A DNA stretch of 44,147 bases, from the NCBI GenBank assembly GCA_022844405.1, contig JALHLV010000032.1, positions 1 through 44,147 of the forward strand, in the 5' to 3' direction. The notes beneath the pieces were generated by a model. That model was not told the origin of the DNA, ran no database searches, and saw only the letters and a program-made list of their open reading frames with translations. The position numbers and the translations under genes were made by a program. Positions within the stretch are counted from its first letter, which is position 1; each line of letters opens with the position of its first letter. Origin of the DNA: Sphingomonadales bacterium. GTDB taxonomy: Bacteria; Pseudomonadota; Alphaproteobacteria; SMXS01. Positions 9,701-17,218 of this stretch are shown piece by piece.

Positions 9701-10658
9701 CGCCCCTTGCGTGCTGGAACAGCTGCAGGAAGCTCAACCACAACCCGTAATGCGGCGCATGGCCGGCGAAATCGCGCAGCGAGGCCGTCAGATGCGCCAC
9801 CGCGTCGCGGCGGATGCGCTCCATGCCCTGGTAGACGCGCTCGACGGCGGTGGTCAGCAGGTTGTAGCTCAGCGCGTCGTAGATCTGCTCGTAGCGCTGG
9901 TTGGGCGCGCCGATGGCGTCCACATAGGGCGACGTGTCCTCGGCCGTCGCGGCATAGAGCCCGGCCCAGGTGCCTGGCGGAATCTTCGCCATGATCGGGT
10001 CCGGCACGGGCGCGGCCGGGAACGCCGGATGGCCGGCGATGGCCGTCGCCACGGTCGATGACAGCCGCACCCGCGGGTCGTTCGGCGCGCCGGCGGTGTT
10101 GTAGTCGTTCATGTCGATAGGCGTGTCGGCGAACACGGCGCCCGCCCCGCCGGCGAGCGCGCCCTTGTACCAGGCGATCAGCCCGGTCAGCGCGTCCGCC
10201 AGATCGCGCGCGGCGAGCTGCACCAGTTGCGGCACGAACGGATGGTCTGTCTGCAGCCGCGCATGGTGCCGTCCGGCGATCTCCAGCAGCACGATCGGCA
10301 GGTGGAACGACAGCTTGAAATGGGCCGCGAGTTGCGCCGGATCGCGGGCGGGCCGCGCCTTCAGCCAGGCTTCCAGATCGAGCTGGAAGCCGCGGAATTC
10401 GTCGACCGGCAGCTTGACGAGGGCGGCGAGGCTGGCCGTCACGTCGCTCTCGAAGAACGCGGTCCAGTCGCCGGCCTTGGTGTTGTGCGTGTCGTAGTAC
10501 TGGATGTGCCTGGCAAAGCGCTGGCCGAACAGCACCAGGTCGGCCAGGTCGCGCTCGTCGGGCAGGAAATGGCCGGGCGACAGCTCGACGCGCCGCCGAC
10601 CCTCCTGCGTCATGCCGGACCGGACGAGCGGATTCCGCTGTGCGCAAGGCTCGGCCAC
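6729..10658 (-). CDS. eCIS baseplate protein, Afp11-like (baseplate J-type), 1309 aa
   Basis: The protein is a large baseplate wedge component. The C-terminal third carries the baseplate-J-like part (RPDAFATRVSERLRHKDRAV, MFDYEALVLEAFPRLYRVKC, then VDFRVRFRPEIGDIAFYKDE), which recurs in Afp11 and other contractile tails. The start is the GTG at 10658, sharing one base with the stop of the gp25 gene; an ATG at residue 16 is an alternative. Two unusual charged inserts interrupt it: residues about 520-600 (acidic EDDEE, then repeated PKGGGK, KSAKKK, PPKKKKQPAPKP) and about 755-773 (KKRNKAGKRKPTNSSK). They look like exposed flexible loops. It overlaps the downstream Afp12-like gene by 8 nt. Confidence 0.82.
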   Translation of the reverse strand: MAEPCAQRNPLVRSGMTQEGRRRVELSPGHFLPDERDLADLVLFGQRFARHIQYYDTHNTKAGDWTAFFESDVTASLAALVKLPVDEFRGFQLDLEAWLKARPARDPAQLAAHFKLSFHLPIVLLEIAGRHHARLQTDHPFVPQLVQLAARDLADALTGLIAWYKGALAGGAGAVFADTPIDMNDYNTAGAPNDPRVRLSSTVATAIAGHPAFPAAPVPDPIMAKIPPGTWAGLYAATAEDTSPYVDAIGAPNQRYEQIYDALSYNLLTTAVERVYQGMERIRRDAVAHLTASLRDFAGHAPHYGLWLSFLQLFQHARGELNRFTGRHLDYYFREVLRLGARAAVPDKAHLLFELAKGRETALLTAGSLFRAGKDALGRPVSYGLENDIVVNRGKVAELRGLRVETAVTSGKASQLPLAALAVRSRDGLGEVELAKDDPTWAPFGPTESPAARVGFAVADRKLFLREGSRAIRLRAELKAPVSDTALTPRWVVRLTGDEGWFEVTGTSRITTVIDNSFTEPVEDDEEAAPPPKGGGKTAPAPKGKSAKKKAGTNDASMKAFDFMDADKQILKVSAADKIEAMKAGNQPPKKKKQPAPKPIRIIEITVTLKPEDPPIVPLDTKLHGEEHEPGLPVMEVLYDFTASSARRAFAVLRDIKASSVTLVTEASGLKNLMVIAGTGVADVAKPFAPFGAQPPAGAFFTIGSSEIFSKRIADWDLTLDWLTPYSSAHFFREEGPDWFNPVEAVLTGGKWKRVGNQKKRNKAGKRKPTNSSKADLHLGETNATLELRSASLIDGQADQTLENPPLDAKSINGFMRMALPRDFGHAAFPAENTRALIGLAGGTSYEPSSAVNAYYTDSSQDFRLPYAPYDPVVTRIEASYETTRDPVQGFGLLHPFGVSGSTADGRLFPDFPFEGALLVGVADFDGPARLTLLVQVADGSGDPLKKAPDLRFSYLDGDTWTAFDPQDVDDKTSDFTGSGVLGLNLPEQADTDHNLLPAGLHWIRIAAAQDADALNRLLSVDAQAARVVFADAGNDPAFLDTPLPAGTIAKLQVPDLAIKKIVQPYSSFDGRPVERPDAFATRVSERLRHKDRAVTMFDYEALVLEAFPRLYRVKCLGTTELKRNAANVIVADNEMMPGAVTVVTVPWTHGQNARNPLRPYTDQATLTAVDTFLRGRVSPFVRLEVQNPKFEEVQVDFRVRFRPEIGDIAFYKDELNKAVIDFLTPWARPGGGEIAFGGKLWKSSIIDFVEERPEVDYVTDFRLFHKVDIDAPAGGWTPVDVETIEATTARSILVSAARHTIGEVPGNA

Positions 10659-11062
10659 TAGGCAGCCCTCTCGGTCAGGTAATAGGGATAGACGAAGTTG
10701 AAGCGCGAGTTGGCGCCGCGCACCTTGTAGCCGACGCCGATGGTGAGGATGCCGGCGAACTGGTCGGGCTCCACGGTCACCTGGTCGGCGTCGATGCGCG
10801 GCTCGTGATAGATGATCGCCGTGCGGATCAGGTTCTCCAGATAGGAGATGCGCGAGGTGTTCATCACCTCGAACACGCTGTCGTCCAGCCCGCAGCCGAA
10901 CAGCGGGTTCATGATCCGCTCGCCCAGCGCCGTGGTGAAGATGATCCGCAGGCTCTCCTCGATGTCGCGGATGCCGGTGCTCATGACGACGCCCGCTTCC
11001 TGCTTGTCGAAGGCGGGCGGGAAGCTCCAGCCGCGGCCGATGAACGGATCTTCGATCGCCAT
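10658..11062 (-). CDS. gp25-like baseplate wedge protein (Afp9-like)
   Basis: At 134 aa it has the usual size of gp25/Afp9/TssE-type proteins, which link the baseplate to the first sheath ring. Visible family features are GIRDIEESLRIIFTTALGERIMNPLFGCGL in the N-terminal half and the conserved EPR motif in IIYHEPRIDAD near residue 90. The ATG at 11062 follows the PAAR gene's stop by nine bases. Its stop TAG shares a base with the GTG start of the Afp11-like gene, which implies translational coupling. Assignment is secure at family level. Confidence 0.9.
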   Translation of the reverse strand: MAIEDPFIGRGWSFPPAFDKQEAGVVMSTGIRDIEESLRIIFTTALGERIMNPLFGCGLDDSVFEVMNTSRISYLENLIRTAIIYHEPRIDADQVTVEPDQFAGILTIGVGYKVRGANSRFNFVYPYYLTERAA

Positions 11063-11071
11063 CTCCGCCCC

Positions 11072-11362
11072 CTATCCGATCATCACGGTGAACTCGCCGA
11101 GCACGATGCTGCCGCCATGGGCGGTGCTGTCGCCGACGCGCGCCGCCGGCGTGCCGCCGATCATCACCGTCGACGAGCCCGCGGCGATGGTGTCGGGTGG
11201 GCCGGCGCAGGTGAGGCTGTCGCCCACGACGGCGGCCGGCATGCCGCCGATCAGCACCGTCGCCACGCCCGGCCCGATCACCGGGCCGCCGACATGCGGC
11301 GTGCCGCCCGGCGTCGACATGGGGCAGGAGTGGAAATCGGCGATGCGTGCTGCGGGTGGCAT
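11072..11362 (-). CDS. PAAR-domain spike tip protein (Afp10-like)
   Basis: This 96-aa protein is a single PAAR domain: MPPAARIADFHSCP, then repeated GG-x-P-AA-V/R-VGD units (IGGMPAAVVGDSLTC, IGGTPAARVGDSTAHGG). PAAR proteins fold as a sharp beta-cone that caps the VgrG needle and punctures the target membrane; His and Cys residues, as seen here, usually bind a metal at the tip. There is no C-terminal extension, so it carries no fused toxin. It sits directly downstream of the VgrG-like gene, while the gp25 gene follows it, the reverse of the order in the Afp cluster. Confidence 0.93.
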   Translation of the reverse strand: MPPAARIADFHSCPMSTPGGTPHVGGPVIGPGVATVLIGGMPAAVVGDSLTCAGPPDTIAAGSSTVMIGGTPAARVGDSTAHGGSIVLGEFTVMIG

Positions 11363-11374
11363 GATGTCAGTTCC

Positions 11375-13117
11375 TCAATTGATCTGGACCAGCGAGCCCT
11401 TGACGACGGTGGTGCCGCTCGACTTGAGGTCGGCGCCGCCCGATCCCTCGGCCTTGAAGTTGCCGCTGGCCTTCAGCTCCACGTTGACGCCCTCGATCTT
11501 CACGTCGCCGGTGGCCTTCAGCTTGATGTCCTTCGGGCTTTCGAGGGTGATCCCGCCGTCGTCCAGCGTGACCTTGTTGTCGTTCTGGTCGGTGATCTGG
11601 ATGGACTTCTCGTCCTCGCTCAGGACGATCTTGTTGCCCGCTGGCGTGTCGATGGTGGCGATGATCTTGTCGTCGTCCCAGTGGATGCGCATGCCCGAGC
11701 GGGTGACGATGGCCTTCTCGTGGTTGTCGTCGCTGCCGGTGATCGGGCTGGGCTTGGCGCTGGAATGCAGCGCGCCCAGGATCACCGGATAGCGCGGGTC
11801 GGACGCCAGGAAGCCGACGATGACCTCGTCGCCCACCTCGGGACGGAACGACGTGCCGCGCTTGTCGCCGGCGTCGAGCAGCGCCTGGCGTGCCCACAGC
11901 AGCCCGTCGGTTTCGGTGATGGTCGGGATGCGGATCTGGATGCGGTCCTCGCCCGCCGGATCGGCCTCCAGCGCCGCGACGATGCCGATGTGCAGCCCGT
12001 GGATCGGCGGCACGATGCCGCCCGCGCCCAGCGCGGCGACCGGATAGCGCTCGGCATGGGCGCGCGGGTCCGAGCCGATCACCGCTTCGGTGGTCCAGTC
12101 GCCGTTGCCCAGCCGGTGCCGCACGCCCGAGACGAAGCCCAGCCCGTTGAACCGGCTGCCCAGCCCGCCCAGCTCCACCAGCACGCCGGGCAGCAGCGCC
12201 TCGGTGCCCTGGAGCTTGACCTTGCCGCGCACCGCCGAGCGGCGCGCGCGGCCCATGCCAGCGGCGGCCCACTGGTCGAGCGCCGCCTGGTCGAGCGGGC
12301 CGGCATGGCGCAGCGCCGTGCCGATGCCGCCGGTGTCCGCCAGGTCCGCGGCCGAGATGTCGCCGGGGCCGGCCGTCGGCTGGTCGTCGGACTCGGTGGT
12401 GACCGCTTCCTGGTTGGCCTGGTCCCACGCCGCGGTCTCGACGGCGGTGAGCTGGGTTTCGGCGTCGAGCTCCAGTTCGGCCGAGAACAGGCCCTGGCCG
12501 AACAGCGCGGACGTGGCAGCGGTGCCGGCGACGGCGGGTGGCGCGCACTGCACCTTGCCGTCGATGCAGATGACGGCGTGGCCGGCCATCTCGGCGCGCA
12601 TCACCAGGAAGTCCCAGTCGCTCACCTGGTGCTGCACGATCTGCGGGTGGCTGAAGCTGGTCGCCTGCACGTCGGCAGTGAGGCCCGAATGGAAGCCGAT
12701 GATCTGCTCCATGACGTCCGAGTCGGTCACATCGGAGAAGTTCCGCGACCGGCGGCCGATGGTCATGGCGAACGCCTTGTCGCACAGCTCGACGGTCAGC
12801 CGCGAGCCGCCGCGCTGGCCCACCTCGATCCGGTGGCGGGTGATGACACCCTTGAACAGGGTTGTCTCCTCGGACGAATAGCCGCCGGCGATCTCGACCT
12901 CGACGCCGGGGATCAGCGTGTCTTCTTCCGAGACGGCGAAGGACTGGGCGGCGGCGTCGCCGTCGACCAGCACGATGGTGGCGCGCGGGATGCGGTTCAC
13001 TTCGCGGCGGATTTCGATGGAGACGATGCCGTACTCGGCGCCCAGCGCGGTGCCGTTCGCCTTCACCGTGAAGGTGGTCAGGTTGGCGGAACGGGTATCG
13101 ACGGGCAGGTCCAGCAT
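11375..13117 (-). CDS. VgrG-like central spike protein (Afp8-like), 580 aa
   Basis: The N-terminal half (about residues 1-370) carries the gp27-like ring domains (YGIVSIEIRREVNRIPRATI, then HQVSDWDFLVMRAEMAGHAV). The middle has the gp5-type OB fold (GIVAALEADPAGEDRIQIRIP, RPEVGDEVIVGFLASDPRYPVILGAL). The last 120 residues form short repeated strands (KIVLSEDEKSIQITDQNDNK, ITLESPKDIKLKATGDVKIE) typical of the triple-stranded beta-helix needle. It has no C-terminal effector domain. The ATG at 13117 lies 4 nt after the LysM gene's stop. It would trimerise and receive the PAAR cap encoded just downstream. Confidence 0.93.
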   Translation of the reverse strand: MLDLPVDTRSANLTTFTVKANGTALGAEYGIVSIEIRREVNRIPRATIVLVDGDAAAQSFAVSEEDTLIPGVEVEIAGGYSSEETTLFKGVITRHRIEVGQRGGSRLTVELCDKAFAMTIGRRSRNFSDVTDSDVMEQIIGFHSGLTADVQATSFSHPQIVQHQVSDWDFLVMRAEMAGHAVICIDGKVQCAPPAVAGTAATSALFGQGLFSAELELDAETQLTAVETAAWDQANQEAVTTESDDQPTAGPGDISAADLADTGGIGTALRHAGPLDQAALDQWAAAGMGRARRSAVRGKVKLQGTEALLPGVLVELGGLGSRFNGLGFVSGVRHRLGNGDWTTEAVIGSDPRAHAERYPVAALGAGGIVPPIHGLHIGIVAALEADPAGEDRIQIRIPTITETDGLLWARQALLDAGDKRGTSFRPEVGDEVIVGFLASDPRYPVILGALHSSAKPSPITGSDDNHEKAIVTRSGMRIHWDDDKIIATIDTPAGNKIVLSEDEKSIQITDQNDNKVTLDDGGITLESPKDIKLKATGDVKIEGVNVELKASGNFKAEGSGGADLKSSGTTVVKGSLVQIN

Positions 13118-13121
13118 GGCG

Positions 13122-13829
13122 CTACCTCACCGGCGGCAGATAGATGGCGCTGCCCGGGCGCAGCGCGCGGACGGTGTCGAGGCCGTTGGCCTCGGCGACG
13201 GCCATGTAATAGGCGGGCGTCTTGTAAACTCCGTTGACGATGCGCGTCAGGTGCTCGCCTTCCAGCACCTGGTGGGCATGGTCGATGTCGGGCGACGCCA
13301 GGTTCTTCAGCAGCTCGCCGAAGCCCTTGGGCGTGTGCTCGCGGAAAGTGGCCGACAGCGTCGCGCGCAGCGGCAGGCCGGCGGGCGAGAACAGCTTGTA
13401 GGCGATGGAATAGCTTTCCAGCACCGTCGTCACCAGCAGCCTTCCCCACACCAGCATCAGGAAGCGCGGCCGGTGGACGTTGCCGCTGAAACCCACCGTC
13501 AGCTTGAACATCTCGAGCTGGGCGACCACCGAAAGGCCGGTCGACGGCGCGATGGCGTCCAGCGCGCCCGACGGCGGCGGCGCGGGCGACACGCCGGTGC
13601 CGTCGAGCATCAGCTCGAAGCTGTACTTCTTCGGATTGACCCGCTCGAACTTGGCTTCCGAGCCGGACGAGCCCTGCGGCGGCTCGTCGGGACCGTATTT
13701 GAACTCGGTGGTGTCGGTGTAGGTCTCGGGATTGAACTGGACGATGAAGGGCGGACCGGCCGGCGGCCCCATGGCGCCTTCGCTGTCCTCGAAGGGAATG
13801 ATGGTCAGCTTGAGCAGGGCGCCGTCCAT
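13122..13829 (-). CDS. LysM-domain baseplate hub protein (Afp7-like)
   Basis: This 235-aa protein has the two-part layout of Afp7/gp53-like proteins: an N-terminal beta-rich part (LKLTIIPFEDS, PPFIVQFNPETYTD, LMLDGTGVSP) and a C-terminal LysM-like part (HAHQVLEGEHLTRIVNGVYK, then ALRPGSAIYLPPVR). In contractile particles this protein connects the tube-initiating ring to the spike and baseplate; here LysM is structural rather than peptidoglycan-binding (family knowledge). It starts 3 nt after the DUF5908 stop and ends 4 nt before the VgrG-like gene. Confidence 0.88.
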   Translation of the reverse strand: MDGALLKLTIIPFEDSEGAMGPPAGPPFIVQFNPETYTDTTEFKYGPDEPPQGSSGSEAKFERVNPKKYSFELMLDGTGVSPAPPPSGALDAIAPSTGLSVVAQLEMFKLTVGFSGNVHRPRFLMLVWGRLLVTTVLESYSIAYKLFSPAGLPLRATLSATFREHTPKGFGELLKNLASPDIDHAHQVLEGEHLTRIVNGVYKTPAYYMAVAEANGLDTVRALRPGSAIYLPPVR

Positions 13830-13832
13830 GGC

Positions 13833-14012
13833 TCAGCGCTCCCCAACCCGGTCGAGCTGGCGCTCCAGATAATCCATCAGCGCCCTTGTCACCTCGGCGA
13901 CGAGGACTTCCGTGTCAGGCGCCCCGGCGGCCGGCGCCGCGGTGGCGGCCGCCTGGCCCTCGGCGCGCGGGACGCTGGTCCGGATCACGACCTCGTTGAT
14001 GAAGACAGGCAT
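13833..14012 (-). CDS. Small DUF5908-type baseplate protein (Afp6-like), 59 aa
   Basis: This short gene fills the gap between the second tube gene and the LysM gene. The ATG at 14012 is preceded by an AAGGA ribosome binding site. The protein begins MPVFINEVVIRTSV, as DUF5908 proteins do (short MP-x-hydrophobic-x-E-V/L start), continues with an Ala/Pro-rich spacer, and ends in an amphipathic helix (VLVAEVTRALMDYLERQLDR). In Afp/PVC clusters the corresponding gene (Afp6) also lies between a tube gene and the LysM gene. Position, start and composition agree, so I consider it real. Its exact role is poorly known. Confidence 0.82.
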   Translation of the reverse strand: MPVFINEVVIRTSVPRAEGQAAATAAPAAGAPDTEVLVAEVTRALMDYLERQLDRVGER

Positions 14013-14022
14013 GCTCTTTTCC

Positions 14023-14463
14023 TTAGTCGACGCGGAAGTACTGGTAGGCCAGCTCCAGCGTCTCGACGACGATCTCGGACGATTCGGCGCTGAAGTCCGA
14101 GATCACCCATTTCTTCGGCCAGGCGTTCACCACGGTGTAGGTCTGCAGCGGCGAATGGGTCTCGTCGAGCAGGGTCACCCACACCGTGACCGGCTGGATC
14201 ACCAGGTTCTGCACCGCGTCCATCACCCATTTGCGCAGGCCGGAATCGACCAGCAGGCCCCGCTTCAGCACCAGGTCGGGATAGCGCCCGCGCACCGGCA
14301 GCTTGTGCGAGAAGCGGTTCTCGCCGCCCTCGTTGTAGGCCTGCTCCTCCAGCTCCATGGTGAGGCCCGACACGTCCCTGAAGCGAACGTCCCTTTCGGT
14401 CGCTCCGGCGACGTCGAACTCCGCGTTGAAGTGGAATCCGACCGGCGGCACATAGACGGTCAT
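14023..14463 (-). CDS. Second tube protein, tube-initiator type (Afp5-like)
   Basis: This 146-aa member of the T4 gp19-like tube family begins VPPVGFHFNAEFDVAG, followed by RDVSGLTMELEEQAYNEGGE, and ends ETLELAYQYFRVD. The VSGL and YNEGGEN signatures and the length match the Afp5/PVC5 type, the ring connecting the main tube to the baseplate. It is clearly diverged from the adjacent major tube protein. Its ATG lies 3 nt after the upstream stop. Confidence 0.88.
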   Translation of the reverse strand: MTVYVPPVGFHFNAEFDVAGATERDVRFRDVSGLTMELEEQAYNEGGENRFSHKLPVRGRYPDLVLKRGLLVDSGLRKWVMDAVQNLVIQPVTVWVTLLDETHSPLQTYTVVNAWPKKWVISDFSAESSEIVVETLELAYQYFRVD

Positions 14464-14466
14464 CGA

Positions 14467-14898
14467 CTACTCGTTCTGGATGGACAAGCCGTCATGGGCC
14501 AGTTCGATGGACTCGATGGCGATCTCGTTGCCGTCGGCCTTCAGATCGGTCGAGGCGATCTTGGTCGGCCAGGCGTTCTTGATCTTCCAGACCATCACCG
14601 GCTCGTGCGCCTCGTTCAGCAGGCTCACGGTGACGTCGCGCCGCTCGATGGTGTTGAGCGACACGGTGTTCCACCAGTTGAAGTAATCGTTGTCCGACGC
14701 GAACACGCCGCGCTTCATGGTGACGTTGGCGTATTTCTGCATGCCCGGGATCTTCATCTTCGAGAACTCGGGCAGGGCGCCGTCGCGGTACTCGATCACC
14801 TCGGTTTCCACGTCGAGCCCGGAAACCTCGGTGAAGCCGATGCGGGCGCCGCCCCAGTCGACCTCGAAGTGGAATTTGGGAAGCGGATAATCAGTCAT
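14467..14898 (-). CDS. Major inner-tube protein (Afp1-like, T4 gp19 family)
   Basis: The 143-aa protein has the tube-family frame: YPLPKFHFEVDWGGARIGFTE, then VSGLDVETEVIEYRDG, MKIPGMQKYANVTMKRGVF, WWNTVSL and a closing IAIESIELAHDGL. These are hallmarks of eCIS/Hcp-like hexameric tube subunits that stack inside the sheath. It directly follows the sheath gene (about 48 nt gap) and precedes the Afp5-like gene, so structural subunits needed in many copies are clustered. Confidence 0.92.
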   Translation of the reverse strand: MTDYPLPKFHFEVDWGGARIGFTEVSGLDVETEVIEYRDGALPEFSKMKIPGMQKYANVTMKRGVFASDNDYFNWWNTVSLNTIERRDVTVSLLNEAHEPVMVWKIKNAWPTKIASTDLKADGNEIAIESIELAHDGLSIQNE

Positions 14899-14946
14899 TG
14901 GATTGCCTCATGATTGAGCGGTCGGGGCGTCTCAGGGCAGCGCGTC

Positions 14947-16410
14947 TCAGGATTCAGGCAGCTTCTGCATGAACCGCAGCACGATGAACTCGGCCGGCCG
15001 GACGATGGCGAGGTGGACCTCGACGATCATGTAGCCGTCGAGGATGTCCTGCGGGCTCATGGTCTGTCCGAGACCGACCACGACCCGGAAGGCGTGCTCG
15101 GGCTTGGCGCCCATCAGCGCGCCGTCGCGCCACTGGTTGATCAGGAAGTTCTCGATCATGGTGCGGACCTTGATCCAGGTGTTCGCGTCGTTGGGCTCGA
15201 ACACGAAGGTCCCGATCGCCTTCTCCACCGATTCCTCGACGAAGTTGGCGAAGCGCCGCACGTTGATGTAGCGCCACTCGTTGTCGTTGCCCGCCAGCGT
15301 CCGGGCGCCCCAGACGATGGTGCCCTTGCCGAAGAAGGCGCGAATGGCGTTCACCGACTTGCCGGTGGTGGCGTCGATGTTGAGGCCGTCCTGCAGGTCG
15401 TTGGTGACGTTGACCGCCGGGCCGAGGACCAGGGTCAGGCCCACATTGGCGGGTGCCTTCCAGACGCCGCGGGTACGGTCGACCCTGGCGTAGACGCCGG
15501 CGATGGCGCCCGACGGCGGCACCGTGACATAGGCCTCGCCGATGAACGCCTGCACCGCGGCATAGACGGCGGTCTCCTTGCCCTTGATGTCGAGTGCCGC
15601 GTCGTTGAGCTTCTTGGTCGCGGCGTTGGGGAAGGCGGCCGTCGCCTCGGTGCCGTTGTCGGCGACCGTGGTCACGTTGAACGTGGTCATGGTGATGTTG
15701 GCGTCGGCGGCGCGGAACGGCACGTTGGTCGACAGGTAGGGGAAATACGCCGCGCCGTACTTGGTCAGTTCGGTGTTGTTGCTGGCGACTCGGGCGCGGA
15801 AATTGGCGGTCACCTTGGCGTTGTCGTCGGTGCCGCCGGCGATGGCGTTGCGCACGTCGGCGATGGTGAACCGGTCCTGCATCTTGTTGCAGCTGAGCAG
15901 CGCGGCGTCGACGACCGAGCCGTGGTCGGCGTCGCTCAGCTTCACCGAGTCGGGGAACACCAGCAGGGTCGGCTCGTCGGCCGCCTCGAGCGCCGCGATG
16001 GCGTTGGTCAGCGCTGCCTTGCTGGCGTTGCCGTGCGGCCCGACCGAGTAGATGTAGCAGGGTCCGCCGCCATTGGCGAAATAGAGCTGCATGGAATAGT
16101 ACATGAACTGGGCCGGGATGGCGGGCCTGGTGGTCCAGGCCACGTTCACGCCCAGCAGGCTGCCGCCCGAGGTGACGCGCTTGGTGATGGCGATCGCCAT
16201 GTCCTGGACCGGCGCCAGGCCGTAGAAGGCCTCGTATTCCAGCAGCGAGGTGATGCGGACGGCGACATTCGTCAGGTCCTCGCCCTGCCTGCCCAGAGCC
16301 TTCTCGGTATAGCCGATGAACGCCGGAATGGCGGTCGCGACCGGCGCTATGGAAGGTGGGAAGACGGCGATTTCCTCGATGTAGACGCCAGGGGTGCTGT
16401 AGCTCGGCAT
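14947..16410 (-). CDS. Contractile sheath protein (Afp2/3-like), 487 aa
   Basis: The start SYSTPGVYIEEIAVFPPSIAPV is the classic sheath N-terminus (TPGVY-I/V-EE), which forms the linker strand that joins neighbouring subunits. The C-terminal domain (GTIVWGARTLAGNDNEWRYI, RRFANFVEESVEKAIGTFVFEPND, LINQWRDGALMGAKPEHAF) is the conserved sheath core. A variable domain of about residues 100-330 faces outward. Only one sheath gene is present, where Afp and PVC have three. The ATG has a good AAGGGA site and is preceded by a hairpin. An exact 10-bp repeat (CCTGAGACGC on the coding strand) surrounds its stop codon. Confidence 0.95.
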   Translation of the reverse strand: MPSYSTPGVYIEEIAVFPPSIAPVATAIPAFIGYTEKALGRQGEDLTNVAVRITSLLEYEAFYGLAPVQDMAIAITKRVTSGGSLLGVNVAWTTRPAIPAQFMYYSMQLYFANGGGPCYIYSVGPHGNASKAALTNAIAALEAADEPTLLVFPDSVKLSDADHGSVVDAALLSCNKMQDRFTIADVRNAIAGGTDDNAKVTANFRARVASNNTELTKYGAAYFPYLSTNVPFRAADANITMTTFNVTTVADNGTEATAAFPNAATKKLNDAALDIKGKETAVYAAVQAFIGEAYVTVPPSGAIAGVYARVDRTRGVWKAPANVGLTLVLGPAVNVTNDLQDGLNIDATTGKSVNAIRAFFGKGTIVWGARTLAGNDNEWRYINVRRFANFVEESVEKAIGTFVFEPNDANTWIKVRTMIENFLINQWRDGALMGAKPEHAFRVVVGLGQTMSPQDILDGYMIVEVHLAIVRPAEFIVLRFMQKLPES

Positions 16411-16444
16411 GATGTGTCCCTTTGTTCAGGCGAGAGGAAAGAAC

Positions 16445-16462
16445 GGGCCGTCCGGACGGCCC
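16445..16462 (-). other. Perfect palindrome / RNA hairpin upstream of the sheath gene
   Basis: GGGCCGTCCGGACGGCCC reads the same on both strands. In minus-strand RNA it would form a GC-rich stem followed by GUUCUUUCC, which is short and only partly U-rich. It lies between the stop of the 248-aa gene (16472) and the sheath ribosome binding site. It could be a weak terminator or attenuator, or a 5' stabiliser that lets sheath and tube mRNA accumulate above terminator mRNA. Confidence 0.5.
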
Positions 16463-16471
16463 CGGCTTTGG

Positions 16472-17218
16472 TCAACGTCGTCGGCGGAAGGTGGCGGTGT
16501 AGTCGCGGCCCGCGGCGGGATCGGGTCCCGGAAACGGCGCGGCGACGAGATGCAGCACGCCGAGCGCGCCGCGCCCGGCCAGTTCGTCGTCGGCATAAAG
16601 GGTGGTCCTGGCGCCCGAGGGCTGCATCGCCAGTGTGTATGCGGAACCCAGGTCGGCCGACACGTCGAGGGCGACCGCCGCGCGTTCCGATTCTGCCGTG
16701 GCGGCGATCGGCACGGTGGCGACGACCCGTGTCGCCTGGTAGCGGTCGCTCAGCTTGACGCCGGTCGGCTTGGGCGTGGCCGTCAGGTCGGCGCGGGCGT
16801 TCAGGCGCCGGCCGGTGATGCGCGCGGCGTCGGCCTGTTCCACCGTGGCGCCGGCGCTGAGCGCGCCGCCGGCGCGCGGGGTGCCGTCATTGTCCAGATT
16901 GGCCAGGTAGAGATTGGGTCCGGTTTCCGGATCCAGGTCCGGGTGATAGCGGTCGAGAAAGCCCGGTTCGGTGGCGCGTATGCCGAACACCAGCGCGGTG
17001 CGCGCCGTGATCGGCGCCAGCCGCGCGTTGCCGGCGGCCGGGTTGTTCTGGGCATAGAGCCGGAACCCGTCGGCGCGCGGACGCAGGATCAGCCGGTGGT
17101 CGGCGAGCAGCCGCGCCGTCGACGGCGTCGGCTCGAAGGCGAGCGCGCCGATCGGCTTGCCGGTCCCGCTCTCCTTGACTGCCACGCTGATGAAGGGGAC
17201 GAACGCGGTGACGCTCAT
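16472..17218 (-). CDS. Uncharacterised eCIS protein between tail terminator and sheath (248 aa)
   Basis: The start at 17218 overlaps the DUF4255 stop in an ATGA, so translation is coupled. The protein (MSVTAFVPFISVAVKESGTG onward) is rich in short strands (DHRLILRPRADGFRLYAQNN, ITARTALVFGIRAT, VKLSDRYQATRVVATVPIAAT). It looks all-beta, without a signal peptide, membrane helix or recognisable catalytic motif. I do not recognise the family. Position suggests a role near the tail terminator, such as a cap or collar, or an assembly factor; it could also be a cargo protein. Nothing in the sequence decides between these. Confidence 0.7.
   Translation of the reverse strand: MSVTAFVPFISVAVKESGTGKPIGALAFEPTPSTARLLADHRLILRPRADGFRLYAQNNPAAGNARLAPITARTALVFGIRATEPGFLDRYHPDLDPETGPNLYLANLDNDGTPRAGGALSAGATVEQADAARITGRRLNARADLTATPKPTGVKLSDRYQATRVVATVPIAATAESERAAVALDVSADLGSAYTLAMQPSGARTTLYADDELAGRGALGVLHLVAAPFPGPDPAAGRDYTATFRRRR

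Noticed and set aside
10640-13237. Long plus-strand open frame (865 aa) antisense to the VgrG, PAAR and gp25 genes
   Set aside because: It mirrors codon phase of GC-rich genes on the other strand, has biased composition (Ala/Arg/Asp/His), no family motif and no ribosome binding site. The same holds for the long antisense frames at 4150-5904, 8325-10061, 14914-16758 and 31160-32929.
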